This document shows, piece by piece, positions 1-6,630 of a stretch of 11,782 nucleotides of DNA (position 1 is its first letter; every line of letters begins with the position of its first letter). The notes beneath the pieces are model-generated. The model made no database searches. It saw only the letters and a program-made list of their open reading frames with translations, and was not told the DNA's origin. The DNA is from Nitrospira bacterium HGW-Nitrospira-1 (GTDB taxonomy: Bacteria > Nitrospirota > Thermodesulfovibrionia > Thermodesulfovibrionales > UBA6898): contig PGYF01000004.1 in the NCBI GenBank assembly GCA_002839535.1, positions 34,733-46,514 of the forward strand. Direction: 5' to 3'. The translations under genes were made by a program, and so were the position numbers.

Positions 1-30
1 AGGGTTCTTCACAATGTCCTTTCCTGCCAT
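1..30 (-). CDS. 5' end of a leftward gene of unknown function (partial)
   Basis: Only the first ten codons are inside the window, reading MAGKDIVKNP on the minus strand from the ATG at 30-28. The start is supported by a canonical AGGAGG (complement of 35-40) four bases upstream. The gene is divergent from the beta-CASP gene at 163. Ten residues are too few to assign a family. Confidence 0.55.
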   Translation of the reverse strand, partial: MAGKDIVKNP

Positions 31-70
31 CCTGCCTCCTTCTAAAAAGAGGCGGTCTAACATTCTTAAA

Positions 71-104
71 AGCGGACATTTCTATTTTGGTATGACAGTC
101 CGCT
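71..104. promoter_or_regulatory. Spaced inverted repeat in the divergent intergenic region
   Basis: AGCGGAC at 71-77 is matched exactly by its complement GTCCGCT at 98-104, separated by 20 bases. It lies between two divergently transcribed genes, where an operator is a natural reading. The right arm is followed by T-rich sequence (105-121), so it also has the outline of a weak intrinsic terminator, but no rightward gene is visible upstream that would need one. The role is inferred from position only. Confidence 0.3.
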
Positions 105-162
105 ATTTTTTCTTATTTTTTGATACAGTAAAGTCTTACAAACTTATTAACGGAGGAATGCG

Positions 163-1454
163 ATGAAACTAAAGTTCCTTGGTGGAGCCAGGACAGTGAC
201 CGGCTCCTGTTTTTATCTCAGTAGAGGCGGGATTAAGATAATGGTTGATTGCGGTATGTACCAGGGCCCAGACGCAGATGCAGTAAACAGGATGGCTTTT
301 GACTTCAACCCTTCGGAGATAGAGTGCCTGTTCCTTACTCATTCACATCTTGATCATATAGGTCTTGTCCCCAGGCTGGTGAAAGAGGGTTTTAAGGGTA
401 ACATCATCACTACGTCCGCTGCCGCGGATATTGCCGAATTGATCCTCCATGATTCCGCCCATATACAGGAAAGCGATACTGAACGGCATAATAGAAAGAA
501 CCTCCGGCCCGGGGAGCAGCCCAGAGAGCCTCTCTACACCAGCAGGGATGTGGATAAGGTTCTGCCCCTCATCAAAAGGAAGCAGTATAACAGGATCGAA
601 AGACTCTGCGAAGGCATTCGCTACTGTTTTGTAGATGCCGGCCATATACTCGGCTCCGCAACGCTTGAACTGTGGTATCAGGAAGCCTCCGGCGAAAAGA
701 AGATAGTCTTTTCAGAAACAGAAACCACAAGGGCATGGATGAATCAATTAACGAACTCGTTGATGTGATCAAGGCGACGTTCAAAAGGGGAGGCAATGTG
801 ATCATACCCTCCTTTGCGCTTGGCAGGACGCAAGACCTTTTGTTGATCCTCAACAGGCTTGTGAAAGAGGGCAGACTCTTCAGGATTAATGTCTATATTG
901 ACAGCCCGCTTGCTGAAAAGATCACAAAGGTTTATGTTGCGCATCCGGAATATTTTGATGAAGAGGCGAAACAGATATTTAATGTCACCAGCAGGGATGC
1001 CATGAGGATCCATTTTGCCCACAGCGTGGAGGATTCCATGGCGCTCAACAGAATCAGGAAAGAGGCCATTATCATAGCGAGTTCAGGCATGTGCGAGGGT
1101 GGGAGGATAGGCCATCATCTCAGGCATAACCTTGGGAGAGGAGAAAGCAGCATCGTCTTTGTCGGATATCAGGCCGAAGGAACGCTCGGCAGAAAGATTG
1201 TTGATGGGGAAAAGGTTGTTGAAGTGTTTGGAGATACTATGCGTGTCAGGGCAGGGATACATACGCTTGGCGGATTTTCCGCACATGCCGGTCAGAGTGA
1301 ATTGCTCAACTGGATATCATGTTTTCAAAACAGTCCTGAGATTTTTATTGTGCACGGGGAAGAGAAGGTTTCACTTGAGTTTCAGGCTTTGATTAATCAG
1401 AGATTTTCCTGTAAGACGCATGTGCCGTATAAGGGCGAGGAATATAGCATATAG
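163..1454 (+). pseudogene. Beta-CASP metallo-beta-lactamase (RNase J/CPSF-type RNA nuclease family), frameshifted by an internal deletion
   Basis: Intact members are zinc-dependent, RNA-processing MBL-fold hydrolases of about 460 residues. The start at 163 has GGAGG at 152-156 and the family opening MKLKFLGGARTVTGS. The first frame carries motif 2 (HSHLDH, residues 60-65) and motif 3 (DAGH, 158-161), then KIVFS, and homology stops at about base 714. It resumes in another frame at about 717 with NRNHKG and continues through GGNVIIPSFALGRTQ, SGMCEGGRIGHHL and HTLGGFSAHAGQSE to the stop at 1454. The segment expected between them is missing: motif 4 (SGDLG, a metal ligand) and the ESTYG motif, about 30 codons plus a frame change. 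The first frame ends at 768, so any product would be about 201 residues without a complete active site. A GTG at 672 could in principle start a C-terminal fragment, but it has no good ribosome site. Family is clear; whether the lesion is real or an assembly error is not. Confidence 0.85.
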
Positions 1455-1477
1455 CCTGCAGTATTCATAAACTATCG

Positions 1478-1615
1478 CCGGAGAAAGGCGGGATATAGCA
1501 CTCTCGCTCATTCTCGCTGCGCTCCGAGGCTTTTGCCTCTTGATCCCATAGAAGAATGCTGTAGGAATATCAGCTAAAAAAATCCGCTCGAATACTATAT
1601 CCCGCCTTATTCCGG
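1478..1615. repeat. MITE/REP-like palindromic element of about 138 bp
   Basis: The ends (1478-1498 and 1595-1615) are 21-bp inverted repeats differing at two positions, both containing AGGCGGGATATAG or its complement. The 96-bp interior holds a perfect GAGGC-TTTT-GCCTC hairpin (1526-1539) and a further CATTCT/AGAATG pair (1509-1514, 1553-1558), so the whole folds as nested stems. It sits between the convergent 3' ends of the beta-CASP gene and the phosphodiesterase gene, where it could also stop transcription from both sides. It has no convincing coding content. Assignment as a dispersed element is inferred from its architecture; copy number cannot be seen here. Confidence 0.65.
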
Positions 1616-1648
1616 TTCGATTTGTCAAAAATTCGTGAAAAATGGGGA

Positions 1649-2128
1649 CTAAAGGTTGACGATTTTTGCCGTCATTTTCAAAAGGTCTGCAACGGCAACA
1701 GTGGGTTTGCCGTAAAGCCAGCCGCCGGCCTCGCCCGGATTAATGACCAGGGCGTCTTTGACCTTCCTGATTTCAGGCTTATGCGTATGTCCGTAGATCA
1801 CCAGATCATAATGGCCGCTCTCGGCAAGCGCCTCGACAATGTGATGTTCGTGTATCACAATAATTTTCCTGTTATCCAGATCAAGAAGGTGCGGCTGGTT
1901 GAGTATCTTTCCGTCTGAATGTTTTTGCAGGAGGAGTCTGTCTCCGTCATTATTGCCGAAGATACCCGTGAAGTCGGAATGCAGCTCTTTTAGAATCCGA
2001 AACGTGAAGGGTGAGGTGAAATCTCCGGCATGAATCACATGACGCACTCCTTTGGCATTAAAGTAATCAACCGCCTTTTTCAGGGTTATTATATTGTCGT
2101 GTGTATCAGCGATTATTCCAATGAGCAT
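1649..2128 (-). CDS. YfcE/MJ0936-type metallophosphoesterase
   Basis: The 159-residue protein is a single calcineurin-like phosphoesterase domain of the small YfcE/MJ0936 type, which hydrolyses phosphodiesters using two divalent metals and is cytoplasmic. All metal-site motifs are present: D8-x-H10 in IIADTHDN, D36 in HAGDF, N59 in GNND, H93 in VIHEH, and H114 and H116 in GHTH, followed by the family's INPGEAGG. Length is normal and there is no signal peptide. The ATG at 2128 lies three bases after the permease stop (2132), so the two are probably cotranscribed; the only ribosome-site candidate is a weak AGG inside the end of the permease gene, consistent with translational coupling. The physiological substrate cannot be told from sequence. 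A rightward open frame over the same bases is its antisense shadow. Confidence 0.9.
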   Translation of the reverse strand: MLIGIIADTHDNIITLKKAVDYFNAKGVRHVIHAGDFTSPFTFRILKELHSDFTGIFGNNDGDRLLLQKHSDGKILNQPHLLDLDNRKIIVIHEHHIVEALAESGHYDLVIYGHTHKPEIRKVKDALVINPGEAGGWLYGKPTVAVADLLKMTAKIVNL

Positions 2129-2131
2129 TTT

Positions 2132-3112
2132 TTATGACCTGAAGAAAAATTGGACGATATATGTCAGTGAGACATAGACGATAAGCGAGCCGAGCATTAT
2201 TTTTATGAACTTCTGCGGTATATATTTTTGAGATCGCGCCCCAAGATACATGCCGGCAAACCCCCCGAGGCCGAAGAGAAATCCGAGGAGCCAGTCAGGG
2301 GAGGTAGGCAAGCCTTCTTTGACTGGCATGATACTGTAAAAAACAATCCCTGCGATCGAGGTAAGAAAAGTGCCCATGAGCGCAGCGCCTGCTACGGTGT
2401 AGACAGGGAGATGAAATACAGCAACACAGAAAGGAGCAATAATGGCGCCGCCGCCGATTCCGTATGTGCCGCCGATTATTCCGACAATGAATGCAAGCAT
2501 AAACATGGAGACAGCGCCGAATGAAAATGTTTCTCCCCAAAATTCGTACTCAACTTTTTTTAAGGTGAAAGACAATGTTTTAAGAACTGCTTCAGGGGGA
2601 AGCCCGGAAACAATTCTTGCGCCCCGGACCTCTTTTATCCGGGCGCTCCTTTGTCTGAATTTTTCGTCAAGGCTGTTCATCTTTGCCTTGCCGGCTGCTG
2701 CCTTGCCGGTAATTTCGTAGAGCAGCCGTATCCCGATATACAGCAGAACGCAGCCGACAAAGAGTTTAAAGGCCCTGGGATCCGGCAGATATAGGATGCG
2801 TAAATAGTAGCCGATAAATACTCCCGGAAGTGTGCCGAGTATTACGACTATGGTAAGAGGCCAGGCCATCCTTCCTTCTTTTATATAGCGATAGACGCCG
2901 CTTGGAATAGCTACAATGTTATACAGGAAATTAGTGGAGCTGACAGCAGGGCTTGTAAAATGCAGAAAGCTCATCTGGAACGGCAATAAAAGGAAGGCCC
3001 CCGAGACACCGGCCATAGAGGTGAAGTAAGAGAGAATAAACGCTACAAGAGGCGGGATGAATATATACGTCTTAACGCCGGATACGGGAAACAGCATGTA
3101 AAAGAAATCCAT
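2132..3112 (-). CDS. TauE/SafE (DUF81) family permease, putative anion/sulfite exporter
   Basis: This is a polytopic inner-membrane protein with the two homologous halves of the TauE/SafE family. The glycine-rich signature appears as MAGVSGAFLLLPF in the first half (about residues 33-45) and GIIGGTYGIGGGAIIAPF in the second (about 211-228). Between the halves is a hydrophilic charged insert (about 136-195) that many family members lack. Family members export sulfite, sulfonates or other small organic anions; the substrate here is not determinable. I chose the ATG at 3112 (326 residues) because GGGG lies five bases upstream and the next residues run into the first membrane segment. An in-frame ATG at 3163 would add 17 residues but has no ribosome site. 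It heads a two-gene leftward unit with the phosphoesterase. Confidence 0.85.
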   Translation of the reverse strand: MDFFYMLFPVSGVKTYIFIPPLVAFILSYFTSMAGVSGAFLLLPFQMSFLHFTSPAVSSTNFLYNIVAIPSGVYRYIKEGRMAWPLTIVVILGTLPGVFIGYYLRILYLPDPRAFKLFVGCVLLYIGIRLLYEITGKAAAGKAKMNSLDEKFRQRSARIKEVRGARIVSGLPPEAVLKTLSFTLKKVEYEFWGETFSFGAVSMFMLAFIVGIIGGTYGIGGGAIIAPFCVAVFHLPVYTVAGAALMGTFLTSIAGIVFYSIMPVKEGLPTSPDWLLGFLFGLGGFAGMYLGARSQKYIPQKFIKIMLGSLIVYVSLTYIVQFFFRS

Positions 3113-3390
3113 TGTAACCCCTTGAGCGGTCGGTATTAAAGGATCAAAAATGTATATTACCATATAATAAGGACGTTTGACAGGGAGTTATGACGCCGTG
3201 CCCGACCTTTACCAGCCAGAGTTGCCTCACATAAAAATCTACACGAAAAACTTAATTTTAGTATGATTTTTGATGAGTAGGATGATATAATAAAAAAAAG
3301 ATGGGGCAGGAAGGTGGTGAGAATAAGACAAAGATTTTTTGGGTATGCTGAGGATGGGAAAACAACAAAATTCGTGAAGGAGGTCTCAAG
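3113..3390. other. Divergent intergenic region
   Basis: The stretch separates the leftward permease unit from the rightward lipoprotein genes and must hold both promoters. A good rightward extended -10 is listed separately. For the leftward direction I see only AT-rich sequence around 3155-3170 with no convincing -35/-10 pair. I recognise no riboswitch consensus on either strand. Leftward open frames across it overlap the promoter and ribosome site of the rightward gene and look spurious. Confidence 0.5.
3283..3291 (+). promoter_or_regulatory. Extended -10 promoter for the OmpA-like lipoprotein gene
   Basis: TGATATAAT at 3283-3291 is a perfect TGn-TATAAT extended -10. The -35 region is poor (TATGAT at 3262-3267, 18-base spacer), which an extended -10 tolerates. 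Transcription from about 3298 would give a leader of roughly 90 bases before the ATG at 3391. Confidence 0.6.
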
Positions 3391-4347
3391 ATGCAAGTTA
3401 AAATAGCAAAGAGGGCGTTCATATTCGTAATTGCCGTATTTTCCATGGGTTTAATGGCTGGGTGTGCCCATCTGGATAAGGCCCCGAAGGACAGACCGGG
3501 ATATTTGTACTATCACAAGCCGCTGCCGGAAGCATCTCTGGCGCTGGATGAAGCGCGTGCTGCGGGTAAAGACAAACAATGTCCGGTAGAATTTAATGCT
3601 GCAAAAGATATGGTAGACAAGGCCTATGAGACCTACATGGCATGCAATACCAAGGGAGCGATCGCTATGGCCCAGGAAGCGATCGACAAAATTAATGCCC
3701 TTTGCCCGGACAAACCGGTTGCCAAGAGGCCTGAACCGAAGCCTGAGGTAAGGCCTAAACCTATGGTAAAGATAGAGGCGAATCCGGGAACAATTGAGAA
3801 GGGTGGCTTCTCTGACCTTTCCTGGACTTCCAAAGGCGCGGCAAGTCTTTCCATAGATCAGGGCATCGGTGACGTCCCTGCTGCCGGCTCGCGCAAGGTC
3901 TCACCCGCCGGGACTACGACCTACACGATAACTGCCAGGAATGAAGGCGGCGTGATGACCGATAGGGCGACCCTCACGGTGAGGGAGATCAAAATTATTC
4001 TCGAGGATATACACTTTGACTTTAATAAGGCCACCCTTACGAAAGTCGCAACGGGGATACTAAACAGCAATATAAATACACTGAAGGAGAATTCGGGCGT
4101 CAGCGTCCAGATCGAGGGACATACCTGTGCGCATGGCGCTGAAGACTACAATATGGCCCTTGGCGAAAGAAGGGCAAACGCAGTGAAGGAATACCTTGCA
4201 AATCAGGGCATCAGTTCCGACAGGATGTCGACGATCAGCTATGGCGAAACAAGACTTGCGATGCCTGAGACACCGACTCTGAAAAACAAGGAATCAAAGG
4301 AAGCAAAGGCAAACAGACGTGTTCACTTTGAAGTAATCGTAAAATAA
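3391..4347 (+). CDS. OmpA-family lipoprotein with Ig-like and peptidoglycan-binding domains
   Basis: The 318-residue protein starts at an ATG with a consensus AAGGAGGT (3377-3384) six bases upstream. It has a lipoprotein signal peptide ending in LMAGC, so Cys25 is the expected lipid anchor. Next come a helical region (about 47-105) with four cysteines (C64, C85, C105 and the anchor), a proline/lysine linker (about 108-124), a small beta-sandwich Ig-like domain (about 126-198), and a C-terminal OmpA domain (about 200-318). The OmpA domain holds the hallmark EGHTCAHGAEDYNMALGERR (241-260); Cys246 replaces the Asp that contacts diaminopimelate in classical OmpA/Pal, while the downstream Arg is kept. 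It probably ties the outer membrane to peptidoglycan from the periplasm. A hairpin follows the stop and then a second lipoprotein gene in the same direction. Confidence 0.88.
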   Translation: MQVKIAKRAFIFVIAVFSMGLMAGCAHLDKAPKDRPGYLYYHKPLPEASLALDEARAAGKDKQCPVEFNAAKDMVDKAYETYMACNTKGAIAMAQEAIDKINALCPDKPVAKRPEPKPEVRPKPMVKIEANPGTIEKGGFSDLSWTSKGAASLSIDQGIGDVPAAGSRKVSPAGTTTYTITARNEGGVMTDRATLTVREIKIILEDIHFDFNKATLTKVATGILNSNINTLKENSGVSVQIEGHTCAHGAEDYNMALGERRANAVKEYLANQGISSDRMSTISYGETRLAMPETPTLKNKESKEAKANRRVHFEVIVK

Positions 4348-4362
4348 TTTGTACAATAAACA

Positions 4363-4398
4363 ATACATCTCCGGCTGTTTCTCCGGCCGGAGATGTAT
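4363..4398 (+). terminator. 13-bp GC-rich hairpin between the two lipoprotein genes (terminator-like or translational control)
   Basis: ATACATCTCCGGC (4363-4375) pairs perfectly with 4386-4398 around a 10-base loop. It begins 15 bases after the OmpA-like gene's stop. No T-run follows, so it is a poor classical intrinsic terminator. The right arm contains GGAG (4389-4392), the only ribosome-site candidate for the next gene. It may therefore act as an mRNA-stabilising 3' end, an attenuator, or a lid on translation of the downstream gene. Confidence 0.55.
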
Positions 4399-4404
4399 CA
4401 TTCC

Positions 4405-6159
4405 ATGAAAATAAACATATTTTTTTTAATCCTCTTCTTGATTGTCTCCTGCGCACCACGGAAAGAGATTGCGCAGCCCTCTGAGGCTCTTCGTCCGCCA
4501 GTCTCTGTCGTGAAACCGGCTCCTGTAGAGAAATACAAATCCTTTTTGCAGTGCGATGAAAAAACAAAGGATTTTTTTAACTCCACAGGTATCGAAGTAT
4601 TACCTTTTATGCGGGTGGTTTTTTACGATATTGATAGAGACGGGGTAAATGAGATGATAGCAGGGAGCAAGGACGGCGCTCTGCGGCTTTACCGAAATTC
4701 CGGTACTCGCGATGTCCCGCACTGGAGTCTTGTTCCGGAATACTTTGATGGCGTCAGCGCCGGGGCATTTTCCGCGCCTGCAGCAGGCGATATCGATGGT
4801 GACGGGAAACCCGAGATACTGGTAGGGACCGGAGGTTTTTCAAAGGATTCCGGAAAGATCATTTTCTATAAGAATGCAGGAACGAACGTTAAGCCCTTAT
4901 GGAAAAGAATGGATATGCCTGAAATTGATGTGGGCAATGACGCTGCCCCGGCGCTCTTTGATGTTGACAATGACGGCAGGGCTGATCTGATTGTCGGCAA
5001 CTCAACGGGGAAACTTTTTTTATTCAGGGCTAAACACACGGGGAAAGGCGTGGTCTTTGCGAAAGACGCAGCCTACTTTAAAGACGTTAAACTCGGGATG
5101 TATGTTGTGCCTGCAGTGACGTCTTATCAGAACAGGATATTGATTATCGCAGGCAACAGCATGGGAAGGCTCTCAGTTCTGGAAAGAGAGTTTAAAAGCA
5201 GATCTTCCTGGGAGAAGAGTGCATTGGCTCTTTCATTCTGCAGTTTTGCCGCGCCGGCCTTCCTAAACAGTGATCAGTCCGGCATAATGGATATGGTAAT
5301 CTCCGACGGAAACGGTCAACTCTATTATTACAGGAACTGGGGGAAGGATTACCGGAACTGGAACGAAGCAGTTGATTTCTTCAGCGGGAGGATATTCACA
5401 GGGCCTGCATCATCACCGGTTATAACAGAAGTGAACGGAAGTTCTTTTATGGTCGTGGGGAATATCAATGGGGAGATCAGGCTCTTTGTCAACAAACCGT
5501 CCTCAGCAGGACTGCCATGGAAAGAGAGGCCCGGTTTTTTCAACGGCATCAGGCTTTCGAGTTTTTCAAAAGGGATATTAACAGAATGGGATGGGCGCTC
5601 TCTCCTTATCACCGGACAGCAGGATGGGATAATCAGGGCATTCCTGAACACCGGCAGCCTTGAGAAACCTTTCTGGTCAGAAAAGAAGCAATTTTTCAGA
5701 GGTGTTCCAAAGATTATGCACGCTGCTCCTGCTGTTTTTGATATCGATGGTGACGGGAAATGGGAATTGATCGTAGGAGGTTCCGACGGCTATGTCAAAG
5801 GATTCCGGTATGAGATCGACCGTGATGGGAATCCCGTATGGCAGAAGATAGAAAAAATATTTGATTATGCGAAAGCAGCCGGATTTGCGGCCCCTTCACT
5901 GGCAAGGGAAGCAGGCAAGACCTATCTCTTTGTCGGTCAGCAGGACGGAAAAATAAGCATCTTTACTTCCGATCCCCTGTATCGGGGCTCCTCAGTTTTT
6001 TACCCTGATGATTATCTGCAGGGGGTACAGGTCAACAACCACAGTTGTCCTGCGGTGTTTGAGAAAATGGGCATTATAGAGCTTACTATCGGTGACTATA
6101 ACGGTAACTTGAAACATTTCGCATGCCACACGGAAAAGAGAAAGATAAAGGACAACTGA
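4405..6159 (+). CDS. FG-GAP/VCBS-type beta-propeller lipoprotein
   Basis: The predicted 584-residue lipoprotein begins with a short signal peptide ending LIVSC (Cys16 as lipid anchor). The rest is a repetitive beta-propeller-like protein. Ten units of the pattern G-x3-G-x-L-x2-F recur every 50-57 residues (first glycines at about 87, 141, 198, 250, 300, 352, 404, 458, 511, 563); the fifth has Ser for the first Gly. Calcium-type loops DxDxDG precede units 1, 2, 3 and 8 (75-80, 129-134, 186-191, 446-451); the others lack them. Aromatic and Ala-Pro motifs (AAPALFD, AAPAVFD, CPAVFE) recur at matching places. Such proteins usually sit in the envelope as binding or scaffold modules; I cannot assign a ligand. 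I chose the ATG at 4405 because the signal peptide fits and GGAG lies 12 bases upstream; an ATG at 4393 lies inside the hairpin and would add four residues. Confidence 0.85.
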   Translation: MKINIFFLILFLIVSCAPRKEIAQPSEALRPPVSVVKPAPVEKYKSFLQCDEKTKDFFNSTGIEVLPFMRVVFYDIDRDGVNEMIAGSKDGALRLYRNSGTRDVPHWSLVPEYFDGVSAGAFSAPAAGDIDGDGKPEILVGTGGFSKDSGKIIFYKNAGTNVKPLWKRMDMPEIDVGNDAAPALFDVDNDGRADLIVGNSTGKLFLFRAKHTGKGVVFAKDAAYFKDVKLGMYVVPAVTSYQNRILIIAGNSMGRLSVLEREFKSRSSWEKSALALSFCSFAAPAFLNSDQSGIMDMVISDGNGQLYYYRNWGKDYRNWNEAVDFFSGRIFTGPASSPVITEVNGSSFMVVGNINGEIRLFVNKPSSAGLPWKERPGFFNGIRLSSFSKGILTEWDGRSLLITGQQDGIIRAFLNTGSLEKPFWSEKKQFFRGVPKIMHAAPAVFDIDGDGKWELIVGGSDGYVKGFRYEIDRDGNPVWQKIEKIFDYAKAAGFAAPSLAREAGKTYLFVGQQDGKISIFTSDPLYRGSSVFYPDDYLQGVQVNNHSCPAVFEKMGIIELTIGDYNGNLKHFACHTEKRKIKDN

Positions 6160-6161
6160 TA

Positions 6162-6205
6162 TTGCCTGTCGCCAGGGCGCTCCTGACTGTCCCGATATTC
6201 ATACT
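6162..6205 (+). pseudogene. 5' remnant of a lipoprotein/secreted-protein gene (signal peptide only)
   Basis: Directly after the FG-GAP stop, a TTG at 6162 with AAAGGA nine bases upstream opens LPVARALLTVPIFILISC, a plausible lipoprotein-type signal peptide. An alternative ATG at 6123 overlaps the FG-GAP gene and has no ribosome site. The frame stays open only to 6272. From about 6212 the DNA instead encodes P-type ATPase sequence in another frame, so the gene is cut off inside or just after its signal peptide. The simplest reading is that this is the beginning of the DUF2950-type gene whose end survives at 6395-6538; that link is inference, and the coding status of so short a piece is uncertain. 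Confidence 0.4.
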
Positions 6206-6211
6206 CATATC

Positions 6212-6399
6212 GTGCTTATCCTGCTCGGCAGGCTCTTTGAGGCAAGGGCAAAGGGACAGATGTTGCCATTGAGGCGTCTGATATCACGATCATAAGCGGC
6301 AATATCAGGGGAGTGGTCACGGCCATAGCCCTCTCAAAGGCGACGATGCGCAATATAAAACAAAACCTTTTCTGGGCCTTTGCCTATAACGTAATCCTT
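6212..6399 (+). pseudogene. Two fused fragments of a heavy-metal (P1B-type) P-type ATPase
   Basis: Bases 6212-6256 read VLILLGRLFEARAKG, which matches the membrane segment just before the actuator domain in copper/heavy-metal P1B ATPases. In a different frame, 6253-6396 reads GTDVAIEASDI, then SGNIRGVVTAIALSKATM, then RNIKQNLFWAFAYNVI, which matches the hinge and the following membrane segment near the C-terminus. Everything between is missing, including the actuator domain, the DKTG phosphorylation site and the nucleotide-binding domain. The two pieces overlap by a few bases around 6251-6256 (AAGGGA) in different frames. There is no start codon context and no intact function is possible. After YNVI the expected continuation (GIPIAAG in relatives) is absent and the reading switches to DUF2950-like sequence. 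Confidence 0.8.
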
Positions 6400-6538
6400 T
6401 ATGTTAAACCAGGAAGGGACTATTTACGAGAAGAATCTCGGCAAGAATACGAGGCGTGTCGCGGAGACGATAAAGATTTTTGATCCCGACAAAACCTGGA
6501 AAAAAGTCAGGGAGACAGTACAGCAGCAAGGCAAATAA
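6395..6538 (+). pseudogene. 3' remnant of a DUF2950 family gene
   Basis: In a frame different from the preceding ATPase fragment, this piece reads SFMLNQEGTIYEKNLG, then KNTRRVAETIKIFDPDKTWKKV and a stop at 6536-6538. That resembles the very C-terminus of DUF2950 proteins, periplasmic or secreted proteins of unknown function whose last strand typically reads (F)M(V/L)NQ-G-VYEKDLG and ends with a DP(D)-TW segment. The remaining several hundred codons are absent. The ATG at 6401 has no ribosome site, so it is probably not expressed. It may be the far end of the gene whose signal peptide remains at 6162. The family assignment rests on about 48 residues. Confidence 0.6.
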
Positions 6539-6573
6539 GCGGCTTTTCCTTAGGAGCATAACATAAAAAAGTC

Positions 6574-6602
6574 TTGACTTTTTCAGCGCTTAACAATAAA
6601 AT
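6574..6602 (+). promoter_or_regulatory. Sigma-70-type promoter for the receiver-domain gene
   Basis: TTGACT at 6574-6579 and TAAAAT at 6597-6602 are separated by exactly 17 bases and each differs from consensus at one position. Transcription would start near 6609, about 20 bases before the ATG at 6631, leaving room for little beyond the ribosome site. Confidence 0.7.
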
Positions 6603-6630
6603 TTCTTAAAATACATTAAAGAGGTGAAGG

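Noticed and set aside
1371..1628. Leftward 85-codon open frame across the MITE-like element
   Set aside because: It is made almost entirely of the palindromic repeat and the antisense of the beta-CASP 3' end, has no recognisable domain, and has no good ribosome site.
1455..1648. CRISPR array or tRNA gene in intergenic DNA
   Set aside because: Neither regularly spaced direct repeats nor a cloverleaf with a T-arm is visible here or in the other intergenic stretches; the structure present is inverted repeats.
1622..1918. Rightward 98-codon open frame
   Set aside because: It is antisense to the well-supported phosphoesterase, whose metal-site motifs are all in the other strand.
3164..3240. Candidate structured RNA or riboswitch upstream of the permease gene
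   Set aside because: I compared it by eye with common consensus cores and found no convincing match or strong pairing.
3157..3446. Leftward open frames across the intergenic region and the start of the OmpA-like gene
   Set aside because: They run through the rightward promoter, ribosome site and signal peptide of a clear gene and show no family features.
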